In this document: one piece after another, positions 10,776-22,361 of the stretch
Layout of the letters: each line of letters starts with the position of its first letter
Position numbering within the stretch: position 1 is the first letter of the stretch
Source: Botryosphaeria dothidea
Taxonomy: Eukaryota; Ascomycota; Dothideomycetes; Botryosphaeriales; Botryosphaeriaceae
Reading direction: 5' to 3'
Assembly (NCBI GenBank): GCA_011503125.2
Contig: WWBZ02000040.1
Span: 310,001 to 374,000 of the forward strand
Length of the DNA: 64,000 bases
Program-made: the position numbers and the translations under genes
Notes under the pieces: model-generated
What the model was told of the DNA's origin: nothing
Databases searched by the model: none
The model's input: only the letters and a program-made list of their open reading frames with translations

Positions 10776-13429
10776 AAGACGTGAGGTTGTTTCAGGGACA
10801 CGCGGAGTCTATACGGGTGTCTGCGGTCAGGAGTTTTGCAGAAATATCTAGTAGTTCGAACTAAAAGATTTGCATCGTCAGTGTGCTTTGCGAGACATCG
10901 GCAACAAATTCGCTATTGGACTCTCGTATAATTCGGCATAGAGAGGGGCAGATTGGAAGCGCGAGTTTGTCCATCTTTCGTGCCTGTCTTTGCAGGAAAT
11001 AGTACAAATCAGCATCCGCGTGTGCCTCATTGGTTGTTTAGCATGCTTATACAGTCATTCATTTGTGCAGTGAACATACTGTCTCCCGTTCCAAAGACTG
11101 CCGGTCTTCCGCCCAACGGTGGCGACGGAGCACTTACCACTTGAAGAGAGACATTAAATACCCGGGCAACCCACAAAAGTGCGTCTTTTTTTGAGCTCCT
11201 GAACTCCAAACGGCAACGTCTATCGAGCAAACCCGGGAATGCTACATCCCGCACCTCTTGGCCACAACACGTCGGCCCAATTCAGAAGGCAATCAATCTG
11301 AGCTGAGGCGAATCCACGGCTGCCGATCTCTTCCCTCATTGGCACGTCAATACTGCATCCCCGGTTCTCTGTTTTACGCTTCCCCTCCCCCTTGCGCCGC
11401 GGGGGGAGACGGCGGATCGACGCACCACGTGGCGCGGACTGAATCGGCGCGTTCCGAATCGCTCGCCTTGGTCTTGGAAAACGACGGTGCCTTCCGTTAT
11501 TTCGTGCATTTGCGACTAGAAATTTTCAGGTCATTGCCTGAAGAAGGCAATGAACGATGGGGGCTGAAAATCAGGGCACGAGGTACGTGTCTGCCCCCCT
11601 TCCGATTGAGGCAAGGTGTGCTTTCGTCTTTTTCCATCGTAGTTCGCCCGACAAGGCGGCCGGAAGCGAGATTAGACAAAGACGTCAGGGAGATCGGCCG
11701 GGAGGAAAAGGTGCTGCGCGACCCCATGCGATCCGCGGTCGTCGAGTCAGTTGGCAGAGAATTGGCTGGCTGGAGGCACAGGATCGTCTTGTGACTGACA
11801 GCGCTGGGCGATGATGTCCTTCGCTTGCGCCGCTCGGGGGTCCGGATTCGGGGAAGCGCGTCGGATTTAGTCGGTGATGGGCGTCGATCGGCGCTGAGCG
11901 TGGACGTATGTTCTGCATATACGCAGCTGAGGATGTGGAATACTTCACCCTTCATGTGTACGCCGCCGGAGCTTCGTCCGCGAACGTTCCGCAAGAAGCG
12001 GAATAACAAAGCGCGGCATGTTGGTGGCAGAGTCTCGACGTCTTTTTTGTCTCTCTGGAGACATCCGTGTCCTCGGGTTCTGCTGGGATGAAGCCCACGC
12101 GGCCCACCCAGAGGTGTGGTCGTGAATCCCCGAATTGGGTGCACTGCCGATGTAGAGTAACGTGAGTGCTCTTGAAGACGAGCCCATTCGCGGCTCTCAA
12201 GTTTCTCCAAGGCAGTCCTAAGGAATTGTGAAACTTTAAGCTCTATTGTGGCTTGAAAATTGGCGCACACTATGTTCTTGCAGCCAATCCCCTAGCTCCG
12301 TCATGCTGAGCGTCGTGAATGGTCCTTTACGACGAATCCTTTTTTTTGGTGCATATCTGGCCCCCAAAAGGCGTCTTGGCTCCCAGGATCGTGTGGGTCT
12401 CTCACGCGTCCTGGAGCGGATATTCACGGCCGAGAATGAGACCTGTTGTTTCGAATACACCGCTCTTTCTTTCAGGATTTCGTATCGCAAGATTGTGACT
12501 AAATGCGTCCGAGCCATTCGCTAGTTTTTGACGGGTTTTCTCTCCTGATTGGACGGTCGATTCAGCATTTGGAGGCAATGGACATGGCCGAAAGGTGGCT
12601 AGAATATGAAGCTAGGGGCAACCGATTTGTCATGGAGAAAGGCTCGGAGAGCTGCTTTAGATACGATATTGGACGGTGCAAGAACGACGGTGCCAATTGC
12701 AGAATCATGACAACTCAGAGAGTACTCTCATTTGGTTCAAGTGGATCGTGGGAGATGGTACCATATGCCATGTCTGTCCTGAAACTCCAAAGTGTTGAAC
12801 CGGGTATCGGAAAATGGTAGAGCGAATAAGAAAACCACGATAAGAAATGCCATCTCCTTGTGCCCAAACATTCATGGCCACCCCGCATGAAATCATCCAC
12901 CGATTTCGACCACGAGATCTATGACGCGTAGCGAGCGCCACCAAGGCCTCCAGGCTGTTGGCGTACGCGACCGCGACTTTTACAAGACATTATGCCTCCG
13001 TTCTCCTCTTTCTGGGCCCTTCAATGCCTGTTCTCCTTCATCCAAACTCTCCAGGCGCAGCATCGTCTTCCCTGTATTCTCGCAGGTGCAGAGTGTACGG
13101 AATGCGGCTGAGCAGTGATGCTAAGTCCTTGAAAAGAAATGCTCCTGAGCCTGCAATTTCGGCAACGGAAAAAGCAATGGTACAGTGGGAAATTCCGGTC
13201 GCCGCAGCAACTGCTGTTCTCCAACGACTGGTGAAAAGACACCGGACACAATCGGGGGTTATCGCATGTTTCGGGGGCGGGTTCCCAAGTGGATAATCGT
13301 TCGTTTCGTGGCGGGTTCATTATGATGGCAAAAGTTTGGCAACTAGCTCTGCCACGCCCACTAAGACGTAGATGTGTCCGTCGAGGGCCCAGCGGATGTA
13401 CGGCTTGAAGGAGCCTTGGAAGATCTGGT
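10776..13429. other. gene-free stretch
   Basis: No supportable gene. The longest frame (11497-12270, minus, 257 codons) has no recognisable motif and is crossed by frames on the other strand. The segment holds one copy of the 20-bp repeat listed at 11171. It otherwise looks like intergenic or decayed DNA. Confidence 0.55.
11171..11190 (+). repeat. copy 1 of a dispersed 20-bp repeat
   Basis: This 20-mer is identical to 40664-40683. Weaker similarity continues 3' for roughly 50 bases in both places, ending near a shared GTCTATC. Both copies lie in gene-free DNA, which suggests old copies of a non-coding element (solo LTR or MITE type, inferred). Confidence 0.45.
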
Positions 13430-13883
13430 AGAGGGTCCGGTTTGAGGGTCTGTCGCTCATGCTCTCGTCCCAATTCTTCGGCCATGATCTCGGGGAAGAG
13501 GGCTTTGGTCGAGGATGCCATCCACAAATTCCTTCCAGCGAACGACTTTGGTACCGGCTTCGTTGAATTCCATGCTCCAGACGTATTCGTTGGTCCAGGG
13601 TCCGGAGACTGTGGGTGCCGGTGCAGATGACCCAGAGGCAGACTTTGCGGGCGTTAACGTCCTCGATGATCTCGTGCACGGAGATGTAGAAGCTCCTGAA
13701 GGTGTTGCGCATGAAGTTGAGGGCGCGCTGGGCTGCATCGTTGTCCTGAGCCGGCATGCCTAGGGACTTGGGGTAGATTTTCACGCCAGCAGCTGCGGTC
13801 TCGCATGTGCCAGGACGGCGCGCATGTCCATGCGGTTGAGAGCCTTCGACAATGGCGAGCGCTGTCCGACGCTGTTGCGACAT
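13430..13883 (-). pseudogene. SnoaL/NTF2-like gene broken by several frameshifts
   Basis: Read from the ATG at 13883, the frame starts MSQQRRTALAIVEG and then must change frame to give LNRMDMRAVLAHARP. It changes again for KIYPKSLGMPAQDND...MRNTFRSFYIS...HEIIEDV...ARKVCLWV, again for SGPWTNEYVWSMEFNEAGTKVVRWKEFVD, and again for a tail ALFPEIMAEELGREHE. Together these match the layout of the short (about 140-residue) SnoaL-like cone-fold proteins common in ascomycetes. No single frame holds more than about a third of it, and the breaks have no splice signals, so introns do not explain them. Codon use within each piece is still gene-like, so the damage is recent or reflects sequence error. These proteins bind small hydrophobic molecules or act as cyclases; no function is likely here as it stands. 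Confidence 0.75.
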
Positions 13884-15761
13884 GCTCTCCTGATCTTTGC
13901 TCGTAGCCGCCTTCTTTCTTTCCATAGCGGCATGATGGTCGTGAGCTCGAGAGCGCGGCGATGGCTGACAAGGGAAGGAAAGAGTTGTAGTGGAATGGGA
14001 GGAAAGATGTGCAACCAGGACTGAACGATCAAAAGCTCGCGGAATGCGGGGGAAGAAACCTTGAAATTTGGGCTGCTGCATCTGTTGACGCTGTGGGCCT
14101 GCGCCCCTGCACTTATCAGTGATGCCGGAGACAGCTCCTACAAAGAGCCCCGAGCCTCGTCGTGTCACGCCCTCCACATCACACGCTATGATCACATTGG
14201 GTGAAGATAGCTTGGTATCTCGCTAAGTAGGAGGGTCACGAATCGGACCGTTATGCTGCGCCGCATCCGCCTCCAGGTCCGGAAACGGTAGACATGACAG
14301 CTGGACTTGCACCCCTTGCTGCGTCACAAGCGAGACCACCAGCCCCCATTCCGGCCTGCAGAGACACGTTCTGGCACTCCAAACCAATGCTGAATTATTG
14401 TCCTCTGCACTTGGCCAGCTGCAGCATCTTAGTCATGTCAACCAAATCGCCGATGGCCGCAGTCAATAATTGCGAGCTCCACGCGCCCTGAAGTTCACTA
14501 AGTTGTGCCGGCTGTTGCACGTACTCACTCCACGAGTAATTCAGAAAACGGAGTCAGGGCGTTTACCGAGGCTTAGTCTTGGGCCCGCCAGACAATTCTG
14601 GTTACCCTGGCGCGATCTGGAAGACGCGCATTATCCCGTGTTCCTCCTGAACCTACACCCTCCTCAGTCTTTACATCATGCAAGGGGCTATTGTATTGAC
14701 AAAGTATCTCAAATGATGCCATGGATCTCAAAAGCCTCTGACCATACATCACGGGAAGGCTATGTTGGAAGACTAAGCTCGGCTCGGCTTAACCAGCCGA
14801 ATACGGCTGCTCCACTCTGCAACAAGCTACCAAATGTTCGCGCACTCGTTGGCGCCAATCCCTGAATTTCGCATCGATTTAGGATTCTTCCGGCTAATAG
14901 CATCCCTTGTCACGCCACTGAGGTTTAACAATCAGGAAGGAACGATCCGTGGGATCTAGATTTTAAGTAGGGAGATCTCGTGTGTTCCGCCATGAAATCG
15001 AGATGTGAAACTCAGAAGACAGCGAGTGAATGTCAAAGCACAAATGCATTTTCAATAATGCTGATCAAGTAGGACCAGGTAGAACACGGGCCCATATATA
15101 GGTAGTAAGTGGACTTAAGAGTTAACAACCTCTCAATAAACCAACGTCTTTTACAACTAACGGGCTGAAGGGGAAAGCAAAACTATCAAGCCATACATAC
15201 TTCAGCATGATCGCTTAATAGAACAGACTTTAGGAACAATCAAGCGGCTGGTTTCAGTGTGTCTCGAACCACATCCTCACTCGAGGCTGCTCATTAGACA
15301 GTTATAGGTTATAAGTAAGCTTGCCCACAACGAGACGTTATACTTCATATACCTCCATAAGGCTGACTCCGTGCCTCTCTCCTCTCATTCGCCAGGATGA
15401 GTATTAGGTTGGCCCCATCACTCTTTCTTCGTTCTATGTGGAAATAAAGTGGATTTTCTAGCAAGGACGCGACGGAAAGCCGAAATACGCGTCTCTCCGA
15501 CAGTCACCGCAATAGTACCTAGGTAGAAGTAATATTCTCCACTTCTGATAGTCCAAGTAACCTGGGCGGCCAACTTGCCACAGGTTCCGCAGAAACGTGG
15601 GTGTACTCACCTCTAGGCGACCCGCGTAGCCACACATTCCCAAAGCCAGTCAACATATCCTCTTCGTCTATCTTCTCCAAACATCACACCCCAACCCCGC
15701 AGCAAGACTGCTCTACAATCGCTATGCAACCGGTCTCATCCATATCGCCGCTTTAAAGCCC
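13884..15761. other. gene-free stretch
   Basis: No supportable gene. 14.88-15.45 kb is AT-rich with short frames only. The frame at 14470-14865 has no motif. It ends at the relic exon of the Pth11-like family. Confidence 0.6.
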
Positions 15762-15928
15762 CATCCAAACCAGCTCGATCATGAAAACGAGGTCGGTTCG
15801 CTGGTGGGAATCACAGCCACCATGGCCACTCTTATGACCGCTTTCGTTGTAGCACGCTTCGACTCCCGTAGCGTGCTAAGGCGCGACATGCTAAACTGGG
15901 ACGACTGGATCGTGCTTCTAGCCGGGGT
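15762..15928 (+). pseudogene. relic first exon of a Pth11-like membrane protein
   Basis: One frame reads VGITATMATLMTAFVVARFD...RSVLRRDMLNWDDWIVLLAG and then meets GTACAT at 15929. It aligns residue by residue with exon 1 of the intact gene 500 bp downstream (VSVTTLVLATAFISMRF...RGVLRRILGWDDWIMLMAW, then GTACGT), including the (N/G)WDDWI motif and the splice-donor position. Nothing downstream of the donor encodes the rest of the protein, and no in-frame ATG is obvious upstream. It is best read as a partial tandem duplicate or the remains of a neighbouring paralogue. Confidence 0.65.
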
Positions 15929-16295
15929 ACATACATCACACCATCCGCTCCCTCATGAGAGCTACATGAGATCTTTGAAGAGGATCTGACCCGAATATCA
16001 GTATATCTATCATAGGCATCATCCGGATCTGGTACCGACCCCTCTGATTCACGATGTGGGAGTGCCAGTAGGTGGATAAGTGCGTGCGGGCCGGTCCATG
16101 GTGGTCTGGCGGATATTCGGCGGTGGAGGCGGATTCATGTAACTCCGGGGCAGTCACCTTCTTCCGTACTAGGCTAGCGTGATGCAGGCGGCAATCCATC
16201 TTCATCCATTTGTTCAACCCTTCACCTCTTCTTCCTTTCTTCTTGTCAGACACGCCATTCCCTTGGACCTACAACGCTGCTGCTACACCGTCAGG

Positions 16296-17729
16296 ATGGA
16301 TGCAACACCCGCCCATAACAATCATGACAGCCTCGTCCCAACGCTCATCGTCGTCTCGGTGACGACGCTTGTATTGGCGACCGCGTTCATTTCTATGCGC
16401 TTCTACGCCCGCGGTGTGCTGCGACGCATACTCGGCTGGGACGACTGGATAATGCTCATGGCATGGGTACGTGCCAATAATACAACCGCGCTTTCGAACA
16501 GAACACATCAAATGCTACTTACGCCCTTTCCCCCTTGATTCCAGATAATTATGTTAGCCTGTAGCATAATCACTTGCTTTCAGACCAAATACGGCTATGG
16601 AAAGCACTACTGGGACACTGACGTCCCAGGCACGTACCTTCCGAGGATACGGCTCGTTCTCATACACAATATCGCACTCGCGCTCGGCGCCGGCCTCATC
16701 AGGATCAGCGTCTGTCTCACATATCTTCGCCTATTCGTCAGCCGCGCAAATAACTGGTTCTGCCGCTCCGCCATCGCTTGCACCGCGATTATGAGTATTA
16801 CTTGCGTCTTCTTGTATATCTTCCCGTGCAGGCCAATCTCGGCCATCTGGTTCACGGTTGCCCGCCCCAAGTGTCGTGGATACCTACCGACAGGCCCAAT
16901 CATTACGGCTATTGGCACTGCTCTAAACTTTGCTGTCTTTCTTTGGCCCGCTCGCTTCCTTTGCGGCCTGAAAGTCCCACAAGCACAACGTCTTGAGGTT
17001 CTGATCCTCTTCACTTGCGGATGCAGGTAAGCTCTCCCTATGCCAGTCTTGACATTCACTTTCAGTCTTTTCACTGGCTATTCGTTATGGAACGATTTTG
17101 CTGACCGATGGATAAGTGTCGCTGTCGTGGACATCGTCCGCATTGTCTACTTCGCGACCGACTACTTTCACTCGGACCCGCGGGACCATACATTCGCATA
17201 CGCCTGGGGCTATGTGTTCGCGGCCCTGGGCAGCAGTCTGGGCATTATCTGCGGCTGCCTCCCATCATGCAAGCCCGCCCTCCTCAAGCTCTGCCCTTGC
17301 ATTTTCAGCAGGACAGCAGCCGTATCCATACCCGCAATACAGCTTCCGAGTTTCGTCTCCCCACCAGCTGACGTCTACAAGAAGCCGAAGACCTCTTGGG
17401 GACTCTCCACCGACGCAACGACGATGTCACCGCCTACGATGACTGCGACCCCGGCAGTTGCTCCCCGCGCGCTGCTACCACCGCTCGACTTCCACGCAAG
17501 CATGTCACTCGACAGCAGGTTCGGGTCTCCCCGCTGCCCCTCTCCGTTTCGGGATCAGCGCGGCCAGCAGTCTGGAACCAACACTATCAAGGACGAATGG
17601 TTGTTTGCAGGAAAGATGAGTGGCCGCCCGCTTCCGAGGAGAGATAGAAGCGAGGCTTCTTTGACAACAATGGCGACGCGGCCGCAGGCATTGAAGAGAG
17701 ATTGGAGTGAAGGGAGTCTCACTATCTGA
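16296..17729 (+). CDS. Pth11-like seven-transmembrane protein (fungal rhodopsin-like domain)
   Basis: The coding sequence is join(16296..16466, 16545..17026, 17117..17729), 421 residues. Intron 1 (78 bp) is phase 0 after the MAW codons. Intron 2 (90 bp) has a TGCTGAC branch site and joins LFTCGC to SVAVVDIVRIVYF. The N-terminal 290 residues carry about seven hydrophobic segments with family landmarks: GWDDWI after TM1, YGYGKHYWD in the first long loop, LRLF, and a Cys-containing stretch PCRPISAIW. The C-terminal ~130 residues are cytosolic, Ser/Pro/Thr-rich and disordered. Pth11-like proteins are plasma-membrane sensors; some read surface cues in plant pathogens. No CFEM domain is present, so it belongs to the non-CFEM group. 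The ligand is unknown. Confidence 0.85.
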
Positions 17730-20315
17730 GCAGCTGGTTGGCCTTTTGGGTGAATGAAAAATAGAGATCAGGAAAACAGAGTTGGTGGAGTCAAGCAAAG
17801 ACTTAGGAATACCAATGGCGGTTGAGACAGGAGGGGCTCTTGCATGGGGTCCTGGAGTTGGATCGTACTAAACTCACGTGCAGAAGATTCAGGCGGCTAA
17901 AGCTCAGCGTTTGAAACCTCCGATATTGTCGCTTTATCCATCCGCTCACTTCTTGGAGACGGGTCCACCCTGATTTGATGGTCCCAGGAAACTTGGCATA
18001 GTTGGTGAACATCACATGGGCACGAAAGCGTGCCCTTTAGGTATATCGGATAGGGGCGGCAGACAACCTTTGGCAGTGCCGCGGCAGTAGGTAGCTGGCA
18101 TCCTGGTAGAAATACACAACGAGGATGCAGTATCTTTAGACAAAATTTCTTTTGGTCCAGTGCAGTTGACACAAGCTGATAGACTGGATACACATTTTGA
18201 TTTCAATCACAGGATCATACTTCCCGTGTCTTGAAGTTGTTTTCGTCTTGGTCTAAAGGGGAGCGAATACTAGTTCAATCCGTATAGATACTACAATCTA
18301 CTAGCCGCAAAGGATATTGAGTGAAAGCAATATTGAAATCTTGTGAAGGAAGTAGGTAAGTCAATTAGGCTCTACAACATCCGCGATCAATGATTGCCTT
18401 TAACACCCACACTGAGTATCCTCTGACAACGACTTTCAACGAAGCGAACTCACACAAAGATCCACCAGTCGGTCTTTTTGGTGACCTATTTACTCCAAAC
18501 TAGCCAGGATCAGGTACAGTCTCTGTGTGCACCGAGGTTGCCACTCCATCGCTTTTTAAGTGTCCGAGGAACGCTGAACCAGTACCTTAGGCTCAGCTGA
18601 GAGGCGTCCATCCATCTCACATGCCCAATCAGCAACACGCGCCACGCGTCCCCGCTTGTCGCCCCCATCACGCAAACCTACCCGATCAGGCTAGTCACGC
18701 GCTTAGTGCTTACCCGCCATCCCGCACACCGAGCATAAAACCATAGTTGAACATCGCCTTCGATTCTTCCCAACGCCCAGATACATTGACGGATGTGCCG
18801 AAGTATCTGAAGAAGATGTTACTGTGGAGGCTCATCTCTCATCCTCTTCTCAATTGGTCACTGTTGTCCGCGGAGAAGAAGTTCACAGGAGTCCACCGCT
18901 TCGTTATACGCCGCTGCTGTTTTCGGAGCAGCATTAGCCCAGGATGCGTGCGGGTAATAAAGTGGAGTCATGGTGCTGAGCGTCAATAGAAGTGGGTGAC
19001 GAAGTCCAGATCTCTCATCTGCAGAAGAAACTACCTGATGGCAGAGATGAAAATTGGCGGGAATTCGGCTAAAGAGTTTTTTGTCAGAGACCCAAACTTG
19101 TAGGACACCTAGAAAGAACAAAGTGAGCTGTGGAGGAACTCTGGATGGACGTCGCAAATACCCATATCCTGCTCGGCGTCTTGCCAGTTTCAGCATACGC
19201 AGACACACACGAAGCATGTTCATGCGCTTCAGAACGGCAGCTCCAGCTTCGGCATCGCGCACTCCCGGGCTCATTTTACCACGTGAGGTTCATAAGTATA
19301 CGCGTACGTAAGTCCCAGACTCCAACATCACCCGCCGCACCTGACGATTCGATCTGATCTCAAACCCGAAACCGTCTCACAAACTTTCTCATGTTCCAGA
19401 AGAGGAAAACTTCGCGCACCCATCCACCGCAACAAGCATGAACCCAACCGCAAAACTGAAATGAGAGTGGTCCTTATCAAATGTTCTGGTTCCATCTACA
19501 TAGCATCCACAAAGGTAAGAGATCCGCTTCACCGCCAAGCCCTCATGTCTCTGTCCAATGGTGCGGACAAGAAAAACATGTACCTCCTCATCACGCCTCT
19601 CCATCCCCAATGTGCTATGTATCCCAAACACGCAGCCTACCTGACCCCCCGAACGAAATGCCGCGCGTCCAGGTTTCGCGTAAAAAAGAAACCCGTGAGT
19701 TCCCAAAAAAAAAAAACCAGCCCGCCTCGCATCCAATATCCTTCCCCAGTTTTACGCATACCATTTCCTGTGCCTGGAAAATCCCATCCAGGCCACCCAG
19801 CCCAATCCTTTACCTCCCCATAGCCGATTCCATAACCATACCATCCCTCCGTATTTCCATAACCCCCCTTTCCAATCAATTCGACGTTTAACATAATGAG
19901 ATATGACCCCTGCTCAGAGAACGAGAATGTGCCGTTCTGGACATGATAAGGAAAATAAAATGCAAAATATTAGCAGGGGTATCAAACAGATGGGCCGACC
20001 CAGGTAAATCTTATATGAAAATGCCTATGATGATTTATGCTGCGCTTGCATGTCGGAATGCCAGGCTCGAAGATGTTGGTGGTGCAGATGTAATGTGAGA
20101 ACGTTAAGGAAAAACCAGTAATGAGAAGTTGCATCTTGCGTAGCTCGTGCTGTATGTAGTTGCGAGAAGGTGTGTGTGTGGCATTTGTGGTGATCTGTGG
20201 CTCAGTAAGAGAATAATTAGGAACAAGAAATAAAACGCAGCGTTAACGAAGGGGCTTCGGCTAAGAGAAGGACAGACATAGGTGAGTCGGAAGTCATCGG
20301 CACATCAACTCCGTC
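17730..20315. other. gene-free stretch
   Basis: No supportable gene. Frames of 60-140 codons at 18.7-19.9 kb overlap on both strands and show no motifs. The last 400 bp are AT-rich and probably form the 3' flank of the pseudokinase gene. Confidence 0.6.
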
Positions 20316-22361
20316 TCAGAAGCTGATCAAACTGCCCTCCGTGAACACCTCCTTCTCCGCCATCGAACCCCAGCGTCGCGGGACGGCGTCAAGGGTAGCT
20401 CCCCGAAGCGGAGCCGCAGGAGCTTGGATGGGAGTGGGAGCCGGAGGAGGGACGTGGGCGGCATCGCCGGCATCGAAGCTACGCCTCCTGCGCACAGTCC
20501 TCGTATCGTTGAGCCGCTTCATAGCAGGTGCTAGCCGCCTCATCTTGGGTCGTTTAGCGCTCTCAGGGTTGATCATGGCGCCGACCCACTCCAACGCTTG
20601 ATACTCCGCTGCCTCATCCTCTTTCCGGCTTTCTACAGTTCCAAGTACACCAAAGCCTTTGAGAGGATGGTTTCCGTTGGTGAGACTCGAGTTGATGCGG
20701 CTATCTCGATGTCCGCTACTGAGCCCGGAGAGCAGTTTACGCCAGGACGTGACGCGGTCCAAATTGGCGTGGAAAGACTGGTCACGGCTGAACTGTGCAC
20801 GGTAACCGCGAAGATTGGTTACAGTCTGGCCCTTTGCAACAGTTAGCATCTCCAAAAAGACGCATCCAAGACTGAAGATGTCGGCAGAAGTCCGATAGCG
20901 GTGGCCTTGGCCATAACGCGCAACGACTTCTGGTGCGGCATAGATATATGCCGCGTCACCCAGAGGCTTGATGTTGTTGTTGCTAGAAGGCAGAGTCAGG
21001 TTTGTGCCGGAATAACTACGTGGGGAGCCTCGGGGAGAGACGCTTGCACCATCGGTAGACACGCCGAAGGCGGAAAACACAATCCTGGATCCATCCAAAA
21101 GAATCTTGTTCGGCCGGATGGATTGGTGCATCATATCCATGCTGTGAATGTAAGCAAGAGCTTGAGTGAGATCGTTGATCCATGTCAAGAGCAATCCAGG
21201 CCGGGTGGCAGCCATTGGATGCCGTAGATATTCGTCGAGGGAGAGTTGGGCTTGCGCGGTAACAAAGCCAACGGCAGCGCCGTGGGAATAAGAGCATACG
21301 ATCTTTGCGATGTTCGGATGTTCGAGGGTCTTGATCTTCTGGATTTGGCTGAGCAGACCCAGCTTTTCAGCATGGCGCTCGAAGGTGAAGAATTTCCGAA
21401 TGTAGACGCGGCCCCTGTCGTCGCCCATCCAGCGGACCTTGTCTACAGCCTTCTTTTCCGAGCCAAGCGCAGTGATGACACTGACTTGATTCAGAGGAAC
21501 GACTTCTCGCGGCTGGTAGTCCGTATGCTGACCATTCTGAGGAAGCTCTCGGGTCATCACTCGCCACTGGTTCTCAACAATCTTCTTCGGATTAGTTGCA
21601 ATGCCCTCCAGATCTGCCTCCTGAAAAGGCAACTTCATATCCTCGAGCCAATAGAAACTAGCTCGCCTCCAAGCTGCGATGTCGTCGCACATCAGGAACA
21701 ACAATGCGGTCCTGGAATTACCCAAAGCCCAGGTGTAGGCGCGCTGGCCAGTTGACCTCTCCCAGCCCTGGCGACTGATGAGCGTAGGGGACTCCCGGTG
21801 CACATACTGCTTCTCCAAAGCGGGTGTGATAATGGCGTTTGTCAAGGGCGCGAGACTGACACCTTGGCCAATGCTTTCCCGGAATGGGTTGGGCGTAGGC
21901 GTAGGTGCCGGCGCCAGGTCTGAGGGCTTCTTCTGGTGCCTAGTGTCGTCGGTGGGAGAGGCGGGCCCCGGAGAGCCCATGGTGATAAATAAAGGCTTTT
22001 GGCCGCTGAGGGGCTGCGGGGCAACTGGAGTCGCACAACGACTAGTGGTTGGTGTAACACTACGGCTCAAGGATGGCGGAGTGGGACAGGGCAGAAAGCC
22101 AGGCGGTGAGCCGGATGAGCTCTCGGTGTCAGGCGATACGACGCTGACGCTGCTGGCCCACGGGTTGTTGCTGGTGGGCGTCATGCTCCGGCTGGCCGAG
22201 GACGAGGAAGAGGCACTTGGCGAGGGCGGCGAGCGCGGCCAGTCCCAGGTGCGGTCGTCGCGGAAGTTCGAGACAGACATTGTCTGATGAAGGAATGGGT
22301 GCTTGGTGGCAGAGTTCGGCGGGGAGGCCGTCCAGCCCGGGAGATAATGTGAAGCCTGCAT
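20316..22361 (-). CDS. protein kinase-fold protein lacking catalytic residues (pseudokinase)
   Basis: This is a single exon of 681 residues if the ATG at 22361 is used; an equally good start at 22280 (MSVSNF) gives 654. The frame is open upstream to 22463 but without an ATG. The first ~200 residues are Ser/Pro/Thr-rich and disordered. The kinase-like domain spans roughly residues 290-600. The catalytic loop reads HQSIRPNK (H412-Q-S414), so the proton-acceptor Asp is Ser and the metal-binding Asn is displaced. The DFG motif reads S-A-F-G, with Ala431 at the Mg-binding Asp. The APE motif (YAAPEVV) and the helix-F Asp (SADIFSLG) are kept. This combination predicts an intact fold without phosphotransfer. 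A role as scaffold or allosteric partner is inference. There is no membrane segment. Confidence 0.85.
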   Translation of the reverse strand: MQASHYLPGWTASPPNSATKHPFLHQTMSVSNFRDDRTWDWPRSPPSPSASSSSSASRSMTPTSNNPWASSVSVVSPDTESSSGSPPGFLPCPTPPSLSRSVTPTTSRCATPVAPQPLSGQKPLFITMGSPGPASPTDDTRHQKKPSDLAPAPTPTPNPFRESIGQGVSLAPLTNAIITPALEKQYVHRESPTLISRQGWERSTGQRAYTWALGNSRTALLFLMCDDIAAWRRASFYWLEDMKLPFQEADLEGIATNPKKIVENQWRVMTRELPQNGQHTDYQPREVVPLNQVSVITALGSEKKAVDKVRWMGDDRGRVYIRKFFTFERHAEKLGLLSQIQKIKTLEHPNIAKIVCSYSHGAAVGFVTAQAQLSLDEYLRHPMAATRPGLLLTWINDLTQALAYIHSMDMMHQSIRPNKILLDGSRIVFSAFGVSTDGASVSPRGSPRSYSGTNLTLPSSNNNIKPLGDAAYIYAAPEVVARYGQGHRYRTSADIFSLGCVFLEMLTVAKGQTVTNLRGYRAQFSRDQSFHANLDRVTSWRKLLSGLSSGHRDSRINSSLTNGNHPLKGFGVLGTVESRKEDEAAEYQALEWVGAMINPESAKRPKMRRLAPAMKRLNDTRTVRRRRSFDAGDAAHVPPPAPTPIQAPAAPLRGATLDAVPRRWGSMAEKEVFTEGSLISF

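Noticed and set aside
11497..12270. 257-codon minus-strand open frame
   Set aside because: Ser/Arg/Pro-rich without domain, overlapped by other frames of similar length; not enough to call a gene.
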